Positions 28,213 through 33,504 of a stretch of 33,504 nt of DNA are shown here, one piece after another. Origin of the DNA: Vulcanimicrobiota bacterium (GTDB lineage Bacteria; Vulcanimicrobiota; Vulcanimicrobiia; Vulcanimicrobiales; Vulcanimicrobiaceae); assembly GCA_030041115.1 (NCBI GenBank), contig JASHOM010000089.1, forward strand, positions 1-33,504. The letters are read 5' to 3'. The position numbers and the translations under genes were made by a program. The notes beneath the pieces are model-generated. The model ran no database searches. It was not told the origin of the DNA and saw only the letters and a program-made list of their open reading frames with translations. How positions within the stretch are numbered: the stretch's first letter is position 1; each line of letters starts with the position of its first letter.

Positions 28213-28878
28213 GTGTTTTCGATGCTCTGGCTCAACCTAGTGACCGCCGTCTTGGCCGTCGCGCTTCCCGCTCCGTCGCCCACGCCGGCCGAACCGAAGA
28301 CGATCATCACGGTGACGTCTTCGCCGTATTGCAACTCGCTCGGTGACCACTTCAACGGCGCCTTGCTGCCGATGCTTGCGAACGATCGAACGCTCGACGG
28401 CGTGAACGTGCAGCTCGACGATTTCAACGAACTCTTTTCCCAAGTAAACTACATGCAGCAGTTTCTACACGTGCGCGATACGCTCGGCCGCCAAGAAACC
28501 GCGCTCAATAACTCGCTGGCCGGCATTCAGCGAGAGATCAACACGCTGCGCGACGGCTCGCGCTTGACGAGCGACCCGCAGGCCGCGGCCGAGGTCCACG
28601 CCGCCGCCGGGGACCTGCAGACGGCCTACGATAGGCAGCGCCAACTCTCGATCGATCTGCAAAACCTGTACGAGTGGATGCTGCAATACAATCTCAACCG
28701 GTTGCACCCGGCGCTGGGTGGCTTCGATCCGCAAGACATGGCGGCGCCCGAAGACGCGCGCAACATCAAGAGCTACCTGCGCTTCGACGGCCAACGCGAC
28801 ATCATCGCGGCAAACGAAGACAAAGCCGCCGACATCGCCCTCGACGCCGCCCAGAAATACTGCGCCGCCGCCAAGTAG
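28213..28878 (+). CDS. Hypothetical exported protein with helical/coiled-coil-like middle region
   Basis: MFSMLWLNLVTAVLAVALPAPSPTPAEP signal-like N-terminus; QETALNNSLAGIQREINTLRD...LQTAYDRQRQLSIDLQNLYEWMLQ helical. Exact start uncertain (28213 or 28222). Confidence 0.7.
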   Translation: MFSMLWLNLVTAVLAVALPAPSPTPAEPKTIITVTSSPYCNSLGDHFNGALLPMLANDRTLDGVNVQLDDFNELFSQVNYMQQFLHVRDTLGRQETALNNSLAGIQREINTLRDGSRLTSDPQAAAEVHAAAGDLQTAYDRQRQLSIDLQNLYEWMLQYNLNRLHPALGGFDPQDMAAPEDARNIKSYLRFDGQRDIIAANEDKAADIALDAAQKYCAAAK

Positions 28879-28918
28879 CTCGTGCCGCTCTGCGCCGCGC
28901 TCCGGACGACGGCAGGAA

Positions 28919-29596
28919 TTACATGTCGCCTTTTTCGGCGTTGGCGCTCGGCGTGACCAGCGGGTTTTTGTCGGCGAAGGCGCCGTTGGGATTGGGTTTC
29001 ACCCAGACGATGAGATCCCAGACCGATGGAAAGAGAAAGACGCGTTTGACGTCGGCGACGCTTTTTGCCTTGCCCATCGCGACGACCGTAGCGGCTTGCG
29101 GGTTATCCACGTTGCCGCCGGCGGCGGCAAACTTCTTGGCGCTCGTCGCGCCGTAGATTTCGGTTCCGTTGGGGCCGGCGAGAATGTAGTGGATGTGCTC
29201 TCGAAACGAAATCCAGCGGGAGTAGTTGACGCCCCAAACCTTCGGCGGCTCCGGCGACGTGCTCTGCAGCACGGAGAAATCCGCCCCCAACAGAGTACCG
29301 TTGACGTCGTACCAGAGCTGGCTGGGCTCCTGCGGATTGCCGCTCTGCCAATGCAGATTTGCATAGCTGATTGCGCCGTCTTCGTCCTCGTTGGTGTAAC
29401 GGAAGTAACCGGCTTTCACGGCATCAGCGGCGGTCGGGAACCGGGCCGTGAGATCTTGCTGGATCGACTTTACAAATGCGACCTCCGTGCCTTGCGGGAC
29501 GGGGGATAGCGTCGCTTGCGGCGCCGGCATAGCGGCGAAGGCGGGCACGGCGATCATGGCGAGCAGCGAAGCGGCGCACGTCATTCGGATGAACAC
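28919..29596 (-). CDS. Hypothetical secreted protein
   Basis: MFIRMTCAASLLAMIAVPAFAAMPAPQ with Sec signal and AFA cleavage site; coherent globular sequence, no recognised family. Confidence 0.72.
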   Translation of the reverse strand: MFIRMTCAASLLAMIAVPAFAAMPAPQATLSPVPQGTEVAFVKSIQQDLTARFPTAADAVKAGYFRYTNEDEDGAISYANLHWQSGNPQEPSQLWYDVNGTLLGADFSVLQSTSPEPPKVWGVNYSRWISFREHIHYILAGPNGTEIYGATSAKKFAAAGGNVDNPQAATVVAMGKAKSVADVKRVFLFPSVWDLIVWVKPNPNGAFADKNPLVTPSANAEKGDM

Positions 29597-29659
29597 GAAG
29601 GTACCTCACTTTCTTTGAGGGCTTGCTCTTCTGGATGCGATGCCCGAAAGCATCGCGGT

Positions 29660-30415
29660 TTACGGGGTCGGCGAAGGCGAGGGTGAGGATGAAGGCGAGG
29701 GCGACGGCGAGGGCGTTGCATGCCAACGCCCGTGGCCCCGAGGCGTTGCCGCATCGGGGCCGAAGGGCGTCGCAAGCGGGCTGACGGGAAAAGCGGAGAC
29801 GGGAGTCTCGGAGCTCGCCGCCAGCGGTGGCGGCGTGACGATGGCGATGGTGCCGTTGGGTTGCGTGGTCAACGTCGCTTCGGTGTTCGCCGGAATAACG
29901 GAGCCCGGTCCGAGCACGAAGTTCTTCCCCTTGCGCATGATCTGCCAGAGCGGATAGTACGGCACGAAGATGTCGCCGGCGGTGTCCTCGGCTTCGACCG
30001 TCGTTTCGTGTCCCGCCGAAACGTTGGGAGCGAGTCGCGCGACGGGCGTGCGCAGAGGAAGAGCGCGCCCATCGCCCAGCGCCAGCGGCTCGAAGAAGAT
30101 GTCGACGAAGCCGTACGTGTCCATGATGTCCGCGGGCGACGTGTCGACGATTCTGATCTGCACCGGCGCTCCGGCCGGCGCGACGGTGCGGCCGCCCACG
30201 ACGAGCGGACTCTTGAGATGCGCGCGGACCGTCGCTCCGGGCTTCGAGCCCCTCGACGAAATCGGATCGTCGAGCACGAAAAGCAGCGTCGAGTCAAACG
30301 GCAAGACGTTGGCGGGGGGAGGCGTCGTCGGCTTCGGAGTCGCCTTCGGCATGGGTGTCGGAGGCATCGGATAAGCCGCCGCCGTTCCAATTCCGAGAGT
30401 TACAAACGCGAGCAC
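29660..30415 (-). CDS. Hypothetical exported protein with Pro/Thr/Ser-rich termini; GTG start inferred (the track ORF extends to 30592)
   Basis: VLAFVTLGIGTAAAYPMPPTPMPKATPKPTTPPP...; core FDSTLLFVLDDPISSRGSKPGATVRAHLKSPLVVGGRTVAPAGAPVQIRIVDTSPAD; C-terminal TPSPSPSPSSSPSPSPTP. A start downstream of the KGG gene stop avoids a long same-strand overlap. Confidence 0.65.
   Translation of the reverse strand: MLAFVTLGIGTAAAYPMPPTPMPKATPKPTTPPPANVLPFDSTLLFVLDDPISSRGSKPGATVRAHLKSPLVVGGRTVAPAGAPVQIRIVDTSPADIMDTYGFVDIFFEPLALGDGRALPLRTPVARLAPNVSAGHETTVEAEDTAGDIFVPYYPLWQIMRKGKNFVLGPGSVIPANTEATLTTQPNGTIAIVTPPPLAASSETPVSAFPVSPLATPFGPDAATPRGHGRWHATPSPSPSPSSSPSPSPTP
29671..29714 (-). repeat. Low-complexity GGCGAGGG-type repeat encoding the SPSPSP tail
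   Basis: GCGAAGGCGAGGGTGAGGATGAAGGCGAGGGCGACGGCGAGGGC. Confidence 0.75.
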
Positions 30416-30446
30416 GAGGCCCAGGCCGCGCCCGAGCCGGGAAGGC

Positions 30447-30782
30447 TTAGCTGGCTTTCTGCTTCCGATCGATTGCGGCGCGCTTGCCCTCTTCGATGAG
30501 CTGTTTGACTTTTTGGCCACCCTTTTGGCCGATGCGTTCGTAGAAGTTCGGGCCATAGCGATCACGCGTGGCTTCGCCGCCCTTCTTTCCACCCTTCTTG
30601 CCGATCTGCTCGTAGAACTCGTGTCCGTGAGCTTGCTTGGTCGCCAAGCCGCCCTTCCGCCCGATTTCCTCGTAGAACTGGGCGCCGTACTTATGCTTGA
30701 CGGTTTCGCCGCCTTTTTGGCCGGCTTCCCGCACGGACATGCCGCCGCCGCGCCTGTTCTGATCCGATACCATCTTTTTCAC
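30447..30782 (-). CDS. KGG-repeat (GsiB / group-1 LEA-like) general stress protein
   Basis: Repeats: REAGQKGGETVKHKYGAQFYEEIGRKGGLATKQAHGHEFYEQIGKKGGKKGGEATRDRYGPNFYERIGQKGG. Start may be the internal Met at 30773. Confidence 0.88.
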   Translation of the reverse strand: MKKMVSDQNRRGGGMSVREAGQKGGETVKHKYGAQFYEEIGRKGGLATKQAHGHEFYEQIGKKGGKKGGEATRDRYGPNFYERIGQKGGQKVKQLIEEGKRAAIDRKQKAS

Positions 30783-30794
30783 CTATTTTCTCGC

Positions 30795-30810
30795 GCCGCC
30801 GTGAGGCGGC
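30795..30810. other. Short GC-rich hairpin upstream of the KGG gene
   Basis: GCCGCC-GTGA-GGCGGC inverted repeat in the 5' leader region. Confidence 0.4.
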
Positions 30811-30914
30811 AAGCTTGCTCCATCCATTACAACGCAGGTTGAGGGCCGAAAGTTTGGGCTGAAGGTTGGGGCATGATGAGAATAGGCTGATTCGGGAAGG
30901 AAGGCAACCGGCCC

Positions 30915-31364
30915 CTAGAACACACGTTTGGTGTCGAGCAGGATCGTAACCGGCCCGGTGTTGATCAGTTCGACCTCCATCTGCGCGCCGAACTCCCCGT
31001 AAGCCACCGGGACTGCCGACGCTTCGAGGGTCCGGCCCGTCAACTCGTAGAGGCTGCGTGCTTGCGGCTCCTTCGCGGCGGCGATGAAGGATGGTCGCCG
31101 GCCGTGGCGGGCATCGCCGTGCAGCGTGAACTGCGACACCAGCAGCACCGCACCGCCGGTCTCCAGCACGCAGCGATTCATGAGACCACGCTCATCGGCA
31201 AAGATCCGCAGTCGGGCGACCCGTTCCGCCATGACGCGCGCGTCGCGCGCATCGTCGTCCGTGCCGACGCTCACGAGCACGAGCAGACCGGCGCCGATCG
31301 CGCCGACGACCCTCTCGCCGGCGCGGACGCGCGCGCCGGAGACGCGCTGAACGACGGCGCGCAT
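30915..31364 (-). CDS. dtd: D-aminoacyl-tRNA deacylase
   Basis: MRAVVQRVSGARVRAGERVVGAIGAGLLVLVSVGTDDD; LLVSQFTLHGDARHGRRPSFIAAA; GEFGAQMEVELINTGPVTILLDT. Confidence 0.97.
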   Translation of the reverse strand: MRAVVQRVSGARVRAGERVVGAIGAGLLVLVSVGTDDDARDARVMAERVARLRIFADERGLMNRCVLETGGAVLLVSQFTLHGDARHGRRPSFIAAAKEPQARSLYELTGRTLEASAVPVAYGEFGAQMEVELINTGPVTILLDTKRVF

Positions 31365-32236
31365 CAGCGCGAGAAGATCGACGAGAGCGCGAAGAGCGCG
31401 TTCTCGCGCCGCTCGAGCACGCGCCGGTAGAAATAGCCCGCCCAGTGGGTTCCGAACGGAACGTAGACGCGCAAGCGGTAACCCTCGGCGACGATCGCGC
31501 GCTGAACGTGCGGCCGGCAGCCGTAGAGCATTTGGAACTCGAAGCGGCCCGCGGCGATGCCCCGGTCGCCGGCGAACTGCTTCACTGCGGCGATCAGGCG
31601 ATGGTCGTGCGTGGCGATTCCCGGATAGGTGCCGCGGGCGAGCAGCTCGCGGGCGAGCTCGAGATAGTGCGCGCGAATCTCGGGCATGCGCTTATAGGCG
31701 ATCTCCGGCGGCTCGTTGTAAGCGCCCTTGCAAAGCCGGACGCGGGCGCCGATCTCGATTGCCCGCGCAACGTCCCCGGCCGTGCGCTTCAAGTACGCTT
31801 GAAGGACCGGCCCGACGTTCTTGTGCCCGGCGAAAGCCCGCTCGAAGACCCGCAACGTCGCCTCGAGAACCGCCGACCCCTCCATGTCGATTCGTACGAA
31901 CGGGTCGGCGTTGCGGGCCGCGCGCTCGACGATCGCGACGAGATTATCGAGGGCTAGACCTTCATCGAAGAGCAGCCCCATCGCGGTGAGCTTTACCGAG
32001 ACGTTCGAGTCGACGCCGCCGGCTGCGATCGCGTCGAGCATCTCGATGTAGACGTCGCGCTGGCGCAGTGCGGCATCGCGCTCGCCTACGTCTTCGCCTA
32101 AAAAATCGAGCGTGGCCGAGATCCCGTGGGCGTTCAAGGCGCGGACCGCTCGAATCGCCGAATCGATTCGTTCGCCCGCGACGAAACGCCGAGCGAGGAA
32201 GTAAAAGTTCCGCTGTATGGCCGCTCGACCGTTCAC
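31364..32236 (-). CDS. Proline dehydrogenase family protein; GTG start inferred
   Basis: FVRIDMEGSAVLEATLRVFERA; VRLCKGAYNEPPEIAYK; YPGIATHDHRLI; FEFQMLYGCRPHVQ; VYVPFGTHWAGYFYRRVLERREN. Confidence 0.93.
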   Translation of the reverse strand: MNGRAAIQRNFYFLARRFVAGERIDSAIRAVRALNAHGISATLDFLGEDVGERDAALRQRDVYIEMLDAIAAGGVDSNVSVKLTAMGLLFDEGLALDNLVAIVERAARNADPFVRIDMEGSAVLEATLRVFERAFAGHKNVGPVLQAYLKRTAGDVARAIEIGARVRLCKGAYNEPPEIAYKRMPEIRAHYLELARELLARGTYPGIATHDHRLIAAVKQFAGDRGIAAGRFEFQMLYGCRPHVQRAIVAEGYRLRVYVPFGTHWAGYFYRRVLERRENALFALSSIFSR

Positions 32237-32315
32237 GTTAACGGTCCTATACCCGATCGTGCTCCCCGCTTCCCTACCACGGCCGCCGAGCCAGGCTTCC
32301 CGGCAGCCCGGTAGA

Positions 32316-33119
32316 ATGCCCCCGACGCTCATGACGCACACGGTGATGAACGCGCCCCAGGCGCGGTTGGAGCTGCTGATCGTTGCGGTCGTCATCGCGC
32401 TCGTGGTCGCGCTCCACGCCGTATTGCGGCGCATCGTCCGGACCGATACGTTGCGCCGGCACAACGACGTTGCCGGGTATCTTTTCTCGGCAATCGGCGT
32501 GCTCTACGCGGTGGTGCTGGGCTTCGTCGTCGTCGTGGTGTGGGAAAAATACGACTCGACGGTCGCAAACGTCGAGGACGAGGTTTCGGCGGCTTCCGAC
32601 CTCTACCACGCGGTCGCCGGCTACCCGCCGCTCTTGCAGCGCCGGATCCGTGGCGATCTGCGCGAATACGCGGCGGCAGTCATTCGGGTCGAATGGCCGG
32701 CGATGATGCGCGACGCGCCCGTCCCCGACGACGCCTCGAAGCTGCTCGAAGACGCCGCCTATCGCGTGGCGACGTTTTCGCCGAGAAACGCCGAGGAGTC
32801 CGACGCGCAGCAAGCGGCGACCGCTCAAGTGCTGCGCGTCTTCGACGCTCGACGGCAGCGCCTGGTTCAAGCGGCGCCTTTGGTGCCGTCGGTTCTGTGG
32901 TTTTCGTTGATCGTGGGTGCCATGGCCATGATCGCTTTTGCGTATCTCTTCGGCGTGGAAAATCAGCGCACGCAGCTAACCATGACCGGCATCCTGGTCG
33001 GACTCATCGCAATCCTTTTCGTCGTCGTGCATGCCTTCGCCAACCCGTTCTCGGGGTCGGTGCGGATTTCCGACGAGGGCTGGCTGCACTTCACCGCGCA
33101 CGAGCCGCAGATTCGCTGA
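32316..33119 (+). CDS. DUF4239-like membrane protein
   Basis: RRHNDVAGYLFSAIGVLYAVVLGFVVVVVWEKYDSTVANVEDEVSAASDLYH followed by C-terminal TM pair, matching the DUF4239 pattern. Start uncertain (32316 or a nearby Met). Confidence 0.78.
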   Translation: MPPTLMTHTVMNAPQARLELLIVAVVIALVVALHAVLRRIVRTDTLRRHNDVAGYLFSAIGVLYAVVLGFVVVVVWEKYDSTVANVEDEVSAASDLYHAVAGYPPLLQRRIRGDLREYAAAVIRVEWPAMMRDAPVPDDASKLLEDAAYRVATFSPRNAEESDAQQAATAQVLRVFDARRQRLVQAAPLVPSVLWFSLIVGAMAMIAFAYLFGVENQRTQLTMTGILVGLIAILFVVVHAFANPFSGSVRISDEGWLHFTAHEPQIR

Positions 33120-33126
33120 CCCGTTT

Positions 33127-33504
33127 CTAATGGACCATGCCTCGCCGAAGCATCCACGCGGCGGCGAGCACGACGGCTGCGAGGAGAACGAAACCATAGC
33201 AGAGCGCGAGTGCTTCGCGCACGCCCGATGCGGAAAGGGCGACGTAGAGCGCGACGGGGAGGGACGTCGGATGATAGGCGACGATGCTGGTCGCGCCGTA
33301 TTCGCCGATCGCGCGCAACCAGGCGAAGGCGATCCCGGCGCCGATGCTTCCGGCAGCGGCCGGTAGCGCGATGCGCGAAAAGATTCGCCACTCGCCGGCT
33401 CCCAGCGTGCGAGCGGCATCGCCGTAGATCGGATCGAGCGCGCCGAAAGCCGCCGTGGCCGCGATTGCGACGAAGGATCCGGAGACGAAGAACTCGGCGA
33501 CGCC
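33127..33504 (-). CDS. ABC transporter permease, molybdate/tungstate/sulfate type, truncated by the window edge
   Basis: Reverse translation: GVAEFFVSGSFVAIAATAAFGALDPIYGDAARTLGAGEWRIFSRIALPAAAGSIGAGIAFAWLRAIGEYGATSIVAYHPTSLPVALYVALSASG... EAA-loop-like AARTLGAGEWRIFSRIALP and ARALGEFGAT-like motif. Confidence 0.86.
   Translation of the reverse strand, partial: GVAEFFVSGSFVAIAATAAFGALDPIYGDAARTLGAGEWRIFSRIALPAAAGSIGAGIAFAWLRAIGEYGATSIVAYHPTSLPVALYVALSASGVREALALCYGFVLLAAVVLAAAWMLRRGMVH

Overview
High-GC bacterial chromosomal window, tentatively from a Candidatus Eremiobacterota/Vulcanimicrobiota-like lineage (a guess from gene content and style; no rRNA present). It holds about 33 supportable protein genes. 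I found no convincing tRNA, rRNA, CRISPR array, prophage or transposon. Recognisable core genes: ogt, threonine dehydratase, prfB (with an intact RF2-type +1 programmed frameshift), type-4 uracil-DNA glycosylase, rlmN, a glyS-ppdK-[HD phosphohydrolase]-dnaG-rpoD block, dtd and proline dehydrogenase. The accessory content is dominated by predicted lipoproteins: a sedolisin-like S53 peptidase, three beta-propeller-type proteins, a cytochrome c, a phospholipase C/AcpA-like phosphoesterase, an orphan ABC solute-binding protein and two others. The points most worth a second look are: (1) a signal-peptide-less, Met/Gln-rich, Cys-repeat protein with a GDPH/VWD-like domain (11105..12142); (2) the prfB recoding site; (3) two near-identical hairpins at convergent gene ends that may define a lineage-specific terminator or repeat family; (4) a KGG-repeat stress protein; (5) the density of lipoproteins; (6) interleaved stop codons at several convergent gene pairs. 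Most long antisense ORFs in the supplied track look like high-GC shadow ORFs.
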